Below, piece by piece: positions 8,646-17,146 of a DNA stretch of 35,641 nt (its first letter is position 1; each line of letters opens with the position of its first letter). Under the pieces are notes generated by a model. The model did not search any database. It was given only the letters and a program-made list of their open reading frames with translations, and was not told where the DNA came from. The DNA comes from an uncultured Pelagibacteraceae bacterium (GTDB lineage: Bacteria; Pseudomonadota; Alphaproteobacteria; Pelagibacterales; Pelagibacteraceae): contig CACBCU010000010.1 in NCBI GenBank assembly GCA_902537895.1, positions 1 to 35,641 of the forward strand, read 5' to 3'. Both the position numbers and the translations under genes were made by a program.

Positions 8646-11359
8646 GTAAAAGCCAAATTAATTTACCAAAAACAGCTTTTTCAATGAAAGCTAATTTACC
8701 AATCAGAGAGCCAGAAATATTAAAATTTTGGAAGAAGATTGATCTTTATAAAGAGTTAAGGAACTCAAGAAAAGGAGAAGAAAAATTCGTCTTACACGAT
8801 GGCCCCCCGTATGCAAATGGAAATATACACATGGGCACTGCATTAAATAAAATATTAAAAGACATCATCGTTAAGTTCCATCAAATGGATGGTAAAGACT
8901 CTGTTTATGTTCCAGGTTGGGACTGCCATGGTTTACCTATTGAGTGGAAAATTGAAGAACAATATAAAAAAAATAAAAAAAATAAAAATGATGTTCCAAT
9001 TGTAGAATTTAGAAAGGAGTGTCGTACGTTTGCTGAAAAATGGATTGAGGTTCACAGAGACCAGTTTACAAGATTAGGTGTTGTTGGTGATTGGGAAAAT
9101 TACTACTCCACAATGAGCTATGACGCTGAGGCTCAGATCGTAAGAGAGCTTGGAAAATTTTTAAAAGAAGGAAGTCTTTACAGAGGATTTAAACCAGTTT
9201 TGTGGTCAACGGTAGAAAAGACTGCATTAGCTGATGCTGAGGTTGAGTATCAGGATCACAAATCCGATACGATCTATGCTTGTTTTCCAGTTAAATCATC
9301 AAAATTTAAAGAACTAAATGATTGTAATATAATTATATGGACAACTACTCCTTGGACGATTCCAGCAAACAAAGCCTTAGCTTATAATGAAAGCTTGAAT
9401 TACGTATTAATTCAAATTAACGATGAAGGAAATTTTAAAAATAAAAGAATTATAATTGCTGAAGCATTATTAGACTCGGTTTTAAAAGATTGCAAAATTA
9501 AAGAATTCAAAATTATCAAGAAATTCAAAGGTAAAGATTTAAAGGATACTATTTGTAAGCATCCATTTTTTGATTTAGGTTATGAATACGATATTCCAAT
9601 GTTAGAAGCTCGTTTTGTAACTACCGATCAAGGAACTGGAATTGTTCATTGTGCACCAAGTCATGGACCTGATGATTTTAATCTTTGTTTAAACAATGGA
9701 ATAAAAGCTATTGAGACAGTAGATGATGACGGAAAATATACAAAAAATGTTTCTTTATTTGAAGGCTTACATATTTTTAAGGCCAATCCAATCGTTATTG
9801 AAAAATTAAAAGACCAAAACAAACTTTTGTCAAATGGTGAATTGGTACATTCGTACCCTCATTCTTGGAGATCAAAAGCGCCTTTAGTTCATAGAGCGAC
9901 ACCACAATGGTTTATCTCCATGGAGAGTCACAAACTCAGAAGTAAAGCTTTAAAAGCAATTGATGATACAACGTTTTATCCAAGTAAAGGCAAAGAAAGA
10001 TTAAAATCAATGATTGAGACAAGACCAGATTGGTGTGTGTCAAGACAGAGAGTTTGGGGTGTACCTCTTCCAATTTTCGTAAATAAAAAATCTAATGAAA
10101 TTTTGATAGATGATGAAGTATTTGAAAATATTGCAAAAATTTATGAGAAAGAGGGTTCGGATTGTTGGTTTGCAGACGATCCGCAAAAATTTTTGGGTAA
10201 AAAATATAAATCAGAAGACTTTGAAAAGCTTAGTGATATAGTCGAGGTTTGGTTCGATAGTGGCTCAACCCATTCTTTCGTTTTAGAGAAAAGAAAAGAT
10301 CTAAAATGGCCTGCATCAATGTACCTAGAGGGTTCTGATCAACATAGAGGCTGGTTTCATTCCTCTTTATTAGAAGCGTGTGGAACAAGAGGCAGGGCAC
10401 CATTCGAGTCTATACTATCTCACGGTTTTGTCGTGGATGGAAAAGGTCTTAAAATGTCAAAATCTCTTGGAAATGTAATTGCACCCGAGGATATTTTAAA
10501 AAAATACGGTGCAGATATTTTAAGAATTTGGGTTGCCGCATCAAATTACGCTGAAGATTTGCGAATAGATTATTCTATATTGGATCAGCATTCTGAGTCT
10601 TATCGTAAAATTAGAAATACATTTAGATATTTGTTAGGAAATGTAAATGACAAATTTGAAGATGTTAATTTGGATAAAATTGACATTAAGAGCTTGCCGG
10701 AGCTAGAAAGGTTGATGTTAAATAAGATATATTTATTAAATGAAAAATTTGAAACTTGTTTTCAAAAATATGATTTTCACAATCTTTACAAGGAATTATT
10801 AAACTTTTGCACAGTAGACTTGTCTGCTTTTTATTTTGATATTAGAAAAGATACTTTATATTGCGATTCAATTAATTCTGAAAAAAGAAAGTCATGTGTC
10901 ATGATTTTAAATATTTTATTAAAATCTTTACTCAGGTGGTTTGCACCGATTCTATCTTTCACTACAGAGGAAATTTACCAACTAATATCAAAGAATAATA
11001 AGAGTATCCATTTGGAAAAATTTTTAAAATTTCCAGAAAAATTTAAAGATGAAAAACTTTTAGTAAAATGGTCTGAATTGATAAAGATAAGAGATGTATG
11101 CAATATTAGTATTGAAGAAAAAAGAGCTAGTAAAGAAATTGGTTCAAGTTTAGAGGCTGAGCTAAATATCAAATTAAATGAGAAATATAAAGATATGATC
11201 ACAAATATTGATTTATCTGAGCTTTGCATTGTTTCAAAAACTAATGTTTATTTTGATGAGGCATCAGATATTTTAGTTGAGACCAATAAAGCTCTTGGTG
11301 ACAAATGCCCAGTATGTTGGAAAATTAGTGTTGAGCCTTGTGAGAGACATTCTCAATAA
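8642..11359 (+). CDS. ileS: Isoleucyl-tRNA synthetase
   Basis: 905 residues, full length class I synthetase. The ATP motifs are NIHMGTALN (HIGH-equivalent, about 62-70, with Gly-Thr in the last positions) and KMSKS (604-608). The editing (CP1) domain is present with the WTTTPWTIPAN segment and GTGIVHCAPSHGPDD. Signature GSDQHRGWFHSSL precedes KMSKS. The C-terminal zinc-binding module is short: C889, C892, C900 and H903, so it reads as Cys3His and not Cys4. It starts inside the ribF stop (ATGA) and ends with TAATG into lspA, indicating translational coupling. No T-box or leader is seen. Confidence 0.98.
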   Translation: MSKSQINLPKTAFSMKANLPIREPEILKFWKKIDLYKELRNSRKGEEKFVLHDGPPYANGNIHMGTALNKILKDIIVKFHQMDGKDSVYVPGWDCHGLPIEWKIEEQYKKNKKNKNDVPIVEFRKECRTFAEKWIEVHRDQFTRLGVVGDWENYYSTMSYDAEAQIVRELGKFLKEGSLYRGFKPVLWSTVEKTALADAEVEYQDHKSDTIYACFPVKSSKFKELNDCNIIIWTTTPWTIPANKALAYNESLNYVLIQINDEGNFKNKRIIIAEALLDSVLKDCKIKEFKIIKKFKGKDLKDTICKHPFFDLGYEYDIPMLEARFVTTDQGTGIVHCAPSHGPDDFNLCLNNGIKAIETVDDDGKYTKNVSLFEGLHIFKANPIVIEKLKDQNKLLSNGELVHSYPHSWRSKAPLVHRATPQWFISMESHKLRSKALKAIDDTTFYPSKGKERLKSMIETRPDWCVSRQRVWGVPLPIFVNKKSNEILIDDEVFENIAKIYEKEGSDCWFADDPQKFLGKKYKSEDFEKLSDIVEVWFDSGSTHSFVLEKRKDLKWPASMYLEGSDQHRGWFHSSLLEACGTRGRAPFESILSHGFVVDGKGLKMSKSLGNVIAPEDILKKYGADILRIWVAASNYAEDLRIDYSILDQHSESYRKIRNTFRYLLGNVNDKFEDVNLDKIDIKSLPELERLMLNKIYLLNEKFETCFQKYDFHNLYKELLNFCTVDLSAFYFDIRKDTLYCDSINSEKRKSCVMILNILLKSLLRWFAPILSFTTEEIYQLISKNNKSIHLEKFLKFPEKFKDEKLLVKWSELIKIRDVCNISIEEKRASKEIGSSLEAELNIKLNEKYKDMITNIDLSELCIVSKTNVYFDEASDILVETNKALGDKCPVCWKISVEPCERHSQ

Positions 11360-11862
11360 TGGTAAAATATTTAAGTAAAAGCTTCATAATAAATTTTTTA
11401 TTAATTTTGATAATTTTTTTTCTTGATAGATTTTCAAAAATTTATGTGATCAGTCTTCACGAGAAAAATTATGGTTCTGACTTATATAATTCAAAATTTC
11501 TAAATATAAGTTTAATATGGAATGAAGGCATAGCTTTTGGTTTATTTTCTTTTAGCGATAAATTTTTTTATCATATTTTAAGTTTTCTCATAGGAGTAGT
11601 AATATTGATTATTATTGTAATGCTTAATAGAAGTGAAGGACTAAAAAAATATTCTCTTTTAATGATATTAGGAGGGGCTTTAGGCAATTTTTATGATCGA
11701 ATTGTTTTTGAAGCTGTACCTGATTTCATAGATTTTCATGTAGAAAATTTTCATTGGTTTATTTTTAATGTATCAGATATATTTATTTGTTTAGGTGTTT
11801 TATTTATGATTATTTTAGAAACTGTCTCTAACAAGAAAGAGTCTTTAAATGAAAAAAATTAA
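11359..11862 (+). CDS. lspA: Lipoprotein signal peptidase (signal peptidase II)
   Basis: 167 residues with four membrane segments (about 10-24, 56-70, 72-90, 136-154). LspA cleaves prolipoproteins before the lipidated Cys in the inner membrane. The catalytic aspartates are seen in VPDFIDFH (D122) and FNVSDIF (D140), with the family motif GGALGNFYDR before them (105-114). It is joined to ileS by a 1-base overlap (TAATG), an arrangement common across bacteria, and overlaps the next lipoprotein gene by 14 bases. Confidence 0.97.
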   Translation: MVKYLSKSFIINFLLILIIFFLDRFSKIYVISLHEKNYGSDLYNSKFLNISLIWNEGIAFGLFSFSDKFFYHILSFLIGVVILIIIVMLNRSEGLKKYSLLMILGGALGNFYDRIVFEAVPDFIDFHVENFHWFIFNVSDIFICLGVLFMIILETVSNKKESLNEKN

Positions 11863-12163
11863 ATCAATATTGTTTTTGGTGGTGGTATTCTTTACTTTTC
11901 AAAGCTGTGAGACTGTCAAAGAAGGATTCACATCTCAAAAGAAAAAAAGTACAGATGAATTTTTAGTAGAAAAAAAATCTCCTTTAGTTATGCCACCAGA
12001 TTTTAATGAGCTACCATTACCCAAAACATCTGAAAATAATGAAGAAAATGAGTCTGAAAATAATATTGAAAAATTGTTATCAAACAACAATTCTACAGAA
12101 AGTTCTGGAGTACAAGATAAGAATTTTGAAAATTCAATTATAGAAAAAATTAAACAAAATTGA
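11849..12163 (+). CDS. BamF-like (DUF3035) outer-membrane lipoprotein
   Basis: 104 residues. Signal peptide with lipobox FQSC, Cys20 being the lipidation site. After it, DEFLVEKKSPLVMPPDF (about 37-53) matches the DUF3035 core 'PDEF.V..r.PLv.PPdf..LP.P', the family identified as BamF, a lipoprotein subunit of the beta-barrel assembly machine in alphaproteobacteria. The rest is Asn/Glu/Ser-rich and probably disordered. Directly following lspA, whose product would process it. A small protein, but the placement and motif together make the call fairly safe. Confidence 0.8.
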   Translation: MKKIKSILFLVVVFFTFQSCETVKEGFTSQKKKSTDEFLVEKKSPLVMPPDFNELPLPKTSENNEENESENNIEKLLSNNNSTESSGVQDKNFENSIIEKIKQN

Positions 12164-13317
12164 TGATTACTAATGGCATAATTTTCAAAAATTTTCTGAT
12201 AAAAAAAAAATTTAAACAAGTATCTAAAGATTTAAATCTTATTCTCAAAAAAAAAAATCAAGTTATTCAATCCTTAAGTGCCAATTACAAGAATAGTTTT
12301 GATATTAAAAAATTAAATAAATATAAAAATTTTAAAAACTTTCGAGTGATAGGTATGGGAGGATCTTCTTTGGGTACTGAGGCTATATACGATTTTTTAA
12401 GAAAAAAAATAAAAAAAAATTTTTCTTTTATAAATGATTTAGATGTGAGCAATAAAAATAAAAAAAATAAAAATTGTTTAAATTTAGTTGTGTCTAAATC
12501 AGGAGAAACTTTAGAAACTATAGTCAACACCAATCTCATAATAAATAAACAAGATAAAAACTTAATTATAACAGAAAACAAAGATAACTATCTTTATAAA
12601 TTAGCTCAAAGTTTAAAAGCTGAGGTGATACAGCACAATAATTTTATTGGTGGAAGATATTCGGTTCTATCTGAAACAGGAATGTTGCCTGCAGAATTAA
12701 TGGGACTAGACTCAAAAAAATTTAGACAATTAAATAGTTTGGTTAAAAACAAAAAATATTTAAACGCTTTAATTTCTAATGTCAGTTCAACTATTTTTTT
12801 TCTAAGAAAGAAAAAACATAATTCAGTTATAATAAATTATGACAAAAAATCTGAAAACTTATTTTTTTGGTATCAGCAACTAATAGCGGAAAGTTTAGGT
12901 AAAAAAAAGAAAGGTTTAATGCCTATCGTTTCCAATATGCCAAAAGATAATCATAGTGTAATGCAACTTTATTTGGATGGCTTTACAAATAATTTTTTTA
13001 CATTTTTTTTCGTTCATGAGAAAGATTCACAAAAAATTGTAAACAAAGATATTCTTGGCTCAAAAAAATTTCTTAGAAACAAAAGATTATTAGATATGAC
13101 ATATGCTCAAAAACGAGCTACCGAGAATGTTTTTAGAAGAAAAGGAATACCTTTTAGAAGTTTTGAAATATTAAAAAGAGATGAAAAAACTCTTGGAGAA
13201 TTATTTAATTTTTTTATATTAGAAACAATTTTATTAGGTAAAGCTATTAAAGTAAATCCATATGATCAACCAGCTGTGGAATTAATTAAAAAAGAAACTA
13301 AAAAAATTTTAGTTTAA
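12163..13317 (+). CDS. pgi: Glucose-6-phosphate isomerase (short form)
   Basis: 384 residues from the ATG at 12163, which overlaps the previous stop as TGATG. Interconverts glucose-6-P and fructose-6-P. The SIS-domain elements are clear: GMGGSSLGTEAI (64-75), SKSGET (111-116, phosphate binding), GGRYSVLSETG (163-173, PGI signature 1), and NPYDQPAVEL near the C-terminus (signature 2 region). Typical PGIs are about 430-550 residues; the N-terminal helical region is much reduced here. Coding-strand A-runs are extreme (A10 at 12201-12210, A11 at 12247-12257) yet in frame. The 3' end overlaps rsmD by 9 bases, tail-to-tail. Confidence 0.9.
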   Translation: MITNGIIFKNFLIKKKFKQVSKDLNLILKKKNQVIQSLSANYKNSFDIKKLNKYKNFKNFRVIGMGGSSLGTEAIYDFLRKKIKKNFSFINDLDVSNKNKKNKNCLNLVVSKSGETLETIVNTNLIINKQDKNLIITENKDNYLYKLAQSLKAEVIQHNNFIGGRYSVLSETGMLPAELMGLDSKKFRQLNSLVKNKKYLNALISNVSSTIFFLRKKKHNSVIINYDKKSENLFFWYQQLIAESLGKKKKGLMPIVSNMPKDNHSVMQLYLDGFTNNFFTFFFVHEKDSQKIVNKDILGSKKFLRNKRLLDMTYAQKRATENVFRRKGIPFRSFEILKRDEKTLGELFNFFILETILLGKAIKVNPYDQPAVELIKKETKKILV

Positions 13318-13866
13318 ATTGCCGAATGAAATCTTTGAAATACCATAGGTTTTTTCTTCTAAAATACGAAAATTTTTTGAATATTTTTCTTTTACGTTTT
13401 TGCTTCGGTGAGTAATTATTATCCCATTTTTGTTTAGCAGGTTTATTTCAAAAATCTTGTCAATTAATTCCGATATATTCTTATCCTTATATGGTGGATC
13501 TAAAAATATGATATCATAATTAATTTTTGTCAATTTAAGCCCGTTAAAAATATTTTGCTCTATTACTTCATATTTTTCATCCAATTTAAGATTTGATAAG
13601 TTTTTCTTTAGTATAGGTAAAACACCATTATAGTTTTCAACAAAAGTGACATATTTTGCTTCATTCGACAAACATTCAATTCCAAATGATCCAACGCCTG
13701 CGAACAAATCCAAAATCACTGAATTCTTAATTTCAATGTTAAACTTGTTGGAATGTTTAAGAATATTGAAAATCGACTCTTTTGTTAGATCTTTGAGCGG
13801 TCTAGTTTTAATATCATTGGGTGTTAATAGTTTTCTGCCTTTAAAATTTCCAGATATAATCCTCAT
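13309..13866 (-). CDS. rsmD: 16S rRNA (guanine966-N2)-methyltransferase RsmD
   Basis: 185 residues, normal length. SAM-binding motif DLFAGVGSFG (53-62) and the catalytic N-methyltransferase motif DPPY (123-126) are present, and the N-terminus MRIISGNFKGRKLLTP is the RsmD hallmark. It methylates G966 of 16S rRNA during 30S assembly. It overlaps purD upstream by 4 bases (ATGA), so both are one transcript and probably translationally coupled, and overlaps pgi tail-to-tail. Confidence 0.95.
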   Translation of the reverse strand: MRIISGNFKGRKLLTPNDIKTRPLKDLTKESIFNILKHSNKFNIEIKNSVILDLFAGVGSFGIECLSNEAKYVTFVENYNGVLPILKKNLSNLKLDEKYEVIEQNIFNGLKLTKINYDIIFLDPPYKDKNISELIDKIFEINLLNKNGIIITHRSKNVKEKYSKNFRILEEKTYGISKISFGNLN

Positions 13867-15128
13867 TTATTTATTACTTTATAACCAATATCCTTACGAT
13901 AAAAACCACCGGCCCAATTTAATTTTCTTAAATATTTATTAACATTTTCTCTAGCTTTTAGGAATTCATCTGATAATGAAATAAAATTTAGCACTCTTCC
14001 TCCAACAGAGAAAAACTTTCCCCCTTTTTCAATAGTTCCTGCATGAAACAAGAAATCTTGTGAATTTAGTTCAATTTTATTCAGATTTTTTATTTCAACA
14101 TTCTTTTCATATTTTTCAGGATAACCTTTTGAGCATAATACAACACACAAACTTTTTTTATTGTTCCAATTTATTTTTATTTCTTTCAAATTTTGATTGC
14201 AACAAGCTAAAAATATCTCAAATAGATCTGTATTTAATCTTGGAAGAATTGTTTGACATTCTGGATCTCCCATTCTTACATTATATTCTATAAGGTAGGG
14301 TTCATTATCGACGATCATTAATCCTGCGTATAAGAAACCTCTATATTCTGCTCCAAGATCCTTTAATGCTTTTAGGGTTGGGTTTATAATTTTATTTAAT
14401 ATTTTTTTTTCTAATTGATCTTCTATTAATCTAGAGGGAGAATAGGCACCCATGCCACCTGTATTTTTTCCTTTATCACCTTCCAAAACTCTTTTATGAT
14501 CTTGAGCTGTTCCAAAGTTTTGAATTGAAATTCCATCACTTATTATAAAAAAACTCATTTCCTCACCTTTCAAGAATTCTTCAATTAAAACTTTATCCGT
14601 TTTACCAAATTTCCCCTCAAAAACTTCTTTAACTGCTTTAGAAGACTCTTCAACATTATCACAAATGTAAACTCCTTTCCCTGAGGCCAAATTATCAGCT
14701 TTGATAACTATTGGATGACTAGACTTCTTTAAAAAATTGTTGGCATCATCAATTTTATTGAATACTCCAAATTTTGCTGAAGGAATATTATATTTTTCGC
14801 AAATCTTTTTTGTAAAAATCTTGGAGCCTTCAAGTTGAGATGCTAATTTATTTGGACCAAAAACTTTAATTTCAAATTTTTGCAAGTAGTCTACTAAACC
14901 ATCTACAAGTGGTTTTTCAGGTCCCACCACCACTAATTCAATTTTATTTTTTAAGATATAGTCTTTAAAGATTTCAAAATTATTTATATCTATATTAACA
15001 TTGTTCGCTATTTTGGAAGTTCCAGCGTTTCCAGGAAAACAATAGATTTTATTTACTTTCTTTGAACGATTGAGCAGTTCACATATTGCGTGTTCTCTGC
15101 CACCACTTCCTATTACACCTACGATCAT
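13863..15128 (-). CDS. purD: Phosphoribosylamine-glycine ligase
   Basis: 421 residues, full length. Second step of purine synthesis: 5-phosphoribosylamine + glycine + ATP to GAR. N-terminal IGSGGREHA (6-14) is the PurD signature, followed by an ATP-grasp domain with VIKADNLASGKGVYI (about 145-159), the catalytic metal site region YNVRMGDPECQTILPRL and the C-terminal domain with the SVGGRVLN segment. The start lies 21 bases from the start of the divergent DUF2093 gene, so the purD promoter must overlap that gene. Confidence 0.98.
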   Translation of the reverse strand: MIVGVIGSGGREHAICELLNRSKKVNKIYCFPGNAGTSKIANNVNIDINNFEIFKDYILKNKIELVVVGPEKPLVDGLVDYLQKFEIKVFGPNKLASQLEGSKIFTKKICEKYNIPSAKFGVFNKIDDANNFLKKSSHPIVIKADNLASGKGVYICDNVEESSKAVKEVFEGKFGKTDKVLIEEFLKGEEMSFFIISDGISIQNFGTAQDHKRVLEGDKGKNTGGMGAYSPSRLIEDQLEKKILNKIINPTLKALKDLGAEYRGFLYAGLMIVDNEPYLIEYNVRMGDPECQTILPRLNTDLFEIFLACCNQNLKEIKINWNNKKSLCVVLCSKGYPEKYEKNVEIKNLNKIELNSQDFLFHAGTIEKGGKFFSVGGRVLNFISLSDEFLKARENVNKYLRKLNWAGGFYRKDIGYKVINK

Positions 15129-15149
15129 GTATAAGTATATAAACTAAAA

Positions 15150-15347
15150 ATGAGTAAAAAATTAGCAAAAATAAAATATTTACCAAATAATTTTCAAGTT
15201 ATCGAACCAGGCGATCATGTTATCTGTGCAGTTTCTGGTAAAACTATAAGTTTAGATAATTTAAATTATTGGAATGTTGATTTACAAGAGCCTTATTATT
15301 CATATGTTGAAGCAAATAAAAAAAGAGAAAAAATAGAAAAAAAATAA
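15150..15347 (+). CDS. DUF2093 family small protein
   Basis: 65 residues: MSKKLAKIKYLPNNFQVIEPGDHVICAVSGKTI begins... the core from 'YLPNNF' to 'LNYWNVDLQEPY' (about 10-50) matches the alphaproteobacterial DUF2093 family, in which 'G..V.CAVTG..I.L..L.YWSV..QE.Y' is conserved. Function is unknown; the VICAVSGK segment with one Cys and the YWNVDLQEPY end look like a small beta-rich fold. It lies alone on the plus strand, wedged between divergent purD (21 bases) and the convergent acyltransferase (1 base). Confidence 0.85.
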   Translation: MSKKLAKIKYLPNNFQVIEPGDHVICAVSGKTISLDNLNYWNVDLQEPYYSYVEANKKREKIEKK

Positions 15348-15348
15348 T

Positions 15349-16209
15349 TTATTTCCATCGATTATGAGACCAAATCCAATGATTTGGCCTTTTTAATATC
15401 ATATTTTCAAGTAATTTGTTTAGTTCATTTGTAATTTCTTCAACTGATTTATTTTCTTTAAAATTAATGGGCTTATTAATAATTATTCTAAACTTAATGT
15501 CGTCAAACCTCTCAATAAAAATTGGCACAACTGGTATTCTGTATTTTTTTACTAATTGAGCAGGAATGGTTGTCGTGGAAGCTTTTTCATTAAAAAAATT
15601 TGAATTTATTCCCTCAGAAACTCTTTGATCGATCATTAGCGCAGTCGAAAACCCATCATTTATTAATTTAACTAATTCTTTGGTCCCTCCAATTCCTTTT
15701 TTTATTTGAAACTTACAAATATGATCTCTTCTTATTTTCTCAATTATTTTATTTAAAAAAAAGTTATTTAATGGTCTATATATTGCAGCAACTTTTATGC
15801 CCATTTTTTCTATTTGCATTGCCATCAATTCAAAATTACTAAAATGACCTGAGATAAATACTACTCTCTGTTTATTAAGTTTAATATTTTCAAGAATTTC
15901 CCCACCATTTACAATGATATTATCATTTAATCGATCGTGTCTAAATTTTTTTATAAACATATATTCTGCAAACACTCTTCCATAATTATTCCACATGGAA
16001 ATATAAATTTCTTTTAATTCATTTTGATTAATATTTGGGAACGCTTTTTTAATATTAGAATAAATTAATTTTTTTGATCTAAAGAGGGGACCAATTATTT
16101 GAAAAACTTTTCCACTTAAATTAGATGCTAATTTAATACCTAAAATTTTGAATATACAGAAAAATATAATTACAAGAATAAATTGTAAAAAATATTTTAT
16201 ATTTTTCAT
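15349..16209 (-). CDS. Lipid A biosynthesis lauroyl/myristoyl acyltransferase (LpxL/HtrB-like)
   Basis: 286 residues. One N-terminal membrane anchor (about 6-28) and the HX4E catalytic motif in SGHFSNFELMA (H122, E127), then AIYRPLNN, DQRVSEGI and the WIWSHNRWK end (residues 278-286), the 'W.HrRwk' finish of the LpxL/LpxM family. These enzymes add secondary acyl chains to Kdo2-lipid IVA at the inner membrane. It follows lpxK directly (1 base between stop and start), at the end of the ubiA-msbA-waaA-lpxK run. Which acyl chain it adds (LpxL or LpxM type) cannot be told. Confidence 0.92.
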   Translation of the reverse strand: MKNIKYFLQFILVIIFFCIFKILGIKLASNLSGKVFQIIGPLFRSKKLIYSNIKKAFPNINQNELKEIYISMWNNYGRVFAEYMFIKKFRHDRLNDNIIVNGGEILENIKLNKQRVVFISGHFSNFELMAMQIEKMGIKVAAIYRPLNNFFLNKIIEKIRRDHICKFQIKKGIGGTKELVKLINDGFSTALMIDQRVSEGINSNFFNEKASTTTIPAQLVKKYRIPVVPIFIERFDDIKFRIIINKPINFKENKSVEEITNELNKLLENMILKRPNHWIWSHNRWK

Positions 16210-16210
16210 G

Positions 16211-17146
16211 TTAATTGAGAATTATATCTAAGAATTCGCTTTCGTTTTGAATCTGAAGCATTGATTTAACAAATTTAATTTTATCGATATATTTATTATT
16301 TAATCTATTAAAATCTTTTTCAGTTGTAATTATTTTACAATTGATATTTTCAGCTTCTGTAATGATGTCGTTTATATCTTTATCTGAATAAGTATAATGA
16401 TCTGGATATTCAATTTCTTTTAAAATATTTATGTTATTTTTTTTTAACATTGATATGAAAGATTGATGATTTCCGATTCCAGAAAATACTAAGTAATTGT
16501 CTTCTTTAATAAAATCATTCAAATTAAGAGGTGTGTAAGTTGCAACAAAAATTTTTGCTTCAGGATTTACTTTAAAAATTTGGTTTTTAATATTTTCTAA
16601 ATTTTCCATATTACCATTAATGCAAATATTTTCATAATATTTTATGTTTTTAAAGTTTTCCCTCAAAGGTCCCGAAGGTATCGTGAAACCATTTCCAATC
16701 CAATTAACATCATTGAAACAAATGAAAATTATATCATAATCTATAGAGTAATCTTGTAAACCATCATCAAAAATTGCAACTTTGTAACCTTGATCAACTG
16801 CATCCATCAGAGAGTTCAGTCTTCTTTTTGATTTGAATAGTTTTCCCTTATTTTCCAATATTTTTTGTTCATCTGTTTGGTCAGAATAATCTTTTTTTAT
16901 AAAGCATGACTCGATACTTTTTTGATTAAGCATTTCGTGTATTTTTAAACTCAAAGATGTTTTACCTGTGCCACCCACATAAATGTTGCCAATACATATT
17001 TTTTTAATTTTTTTTATTTTTTCTTTTTTTGTAATTGTTTTTTTTATTAAATTTATGCCAATTAAAATTAGTGAAAAGGGTAAAAGAAGATAGGGTAAAA
17101 TTTTTGAGTTTTTATTGTCCCAAAATTTGGGTTTATTAATTTTCAT
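16211..17146 (-). CDS. lpxK: Tetraacyldisaccharide 4'-kinase
   Basis: 311 residues. Phosphorylates the 4' position of the lipid A disaccharide to give lipid IVA. One N-terminal membrane helix (about 17-33) precedes the P-loop IGNIYVGGTGKTS (52-64), with Ser where Pro is common. DDGLQDYSIDYDIIFI carries the catalytic DDG.Q segment, followed by PSGPLREN. The C-terminal TTEKDFNRL segment is the family's closing motif. Overlaps waaA by 11 bases, so the two are probably co-translated. Confidence 0.95.
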   Translation of the reverse strand: MKINKPKFWDNKNSKILPYLLLPFSLILIGINLIKKTITKKEKIKKIKKICIGNIYVGGTGKTSLSLKIHEMLNQKSIESCFIKKDYSDQTDEQKILENKGKLFKSKRRLNSLMDAVDQGYKVAIFDDGLQDYSIDYDIIFICFNDVNWIGNGFTIPSGPLRENFKNIKYYENICINGNMENLENIKNQIFKVNPEAKIFVATYTPLNLNDFIKEDNYLVFSGIGNHQSFISMLKKNNINILKEIEYPDHYTYSDKDINDIITEAENINCKIITTEKDFNRLNNKYIDKIKFVKSMLQIQNESEFLDIILN

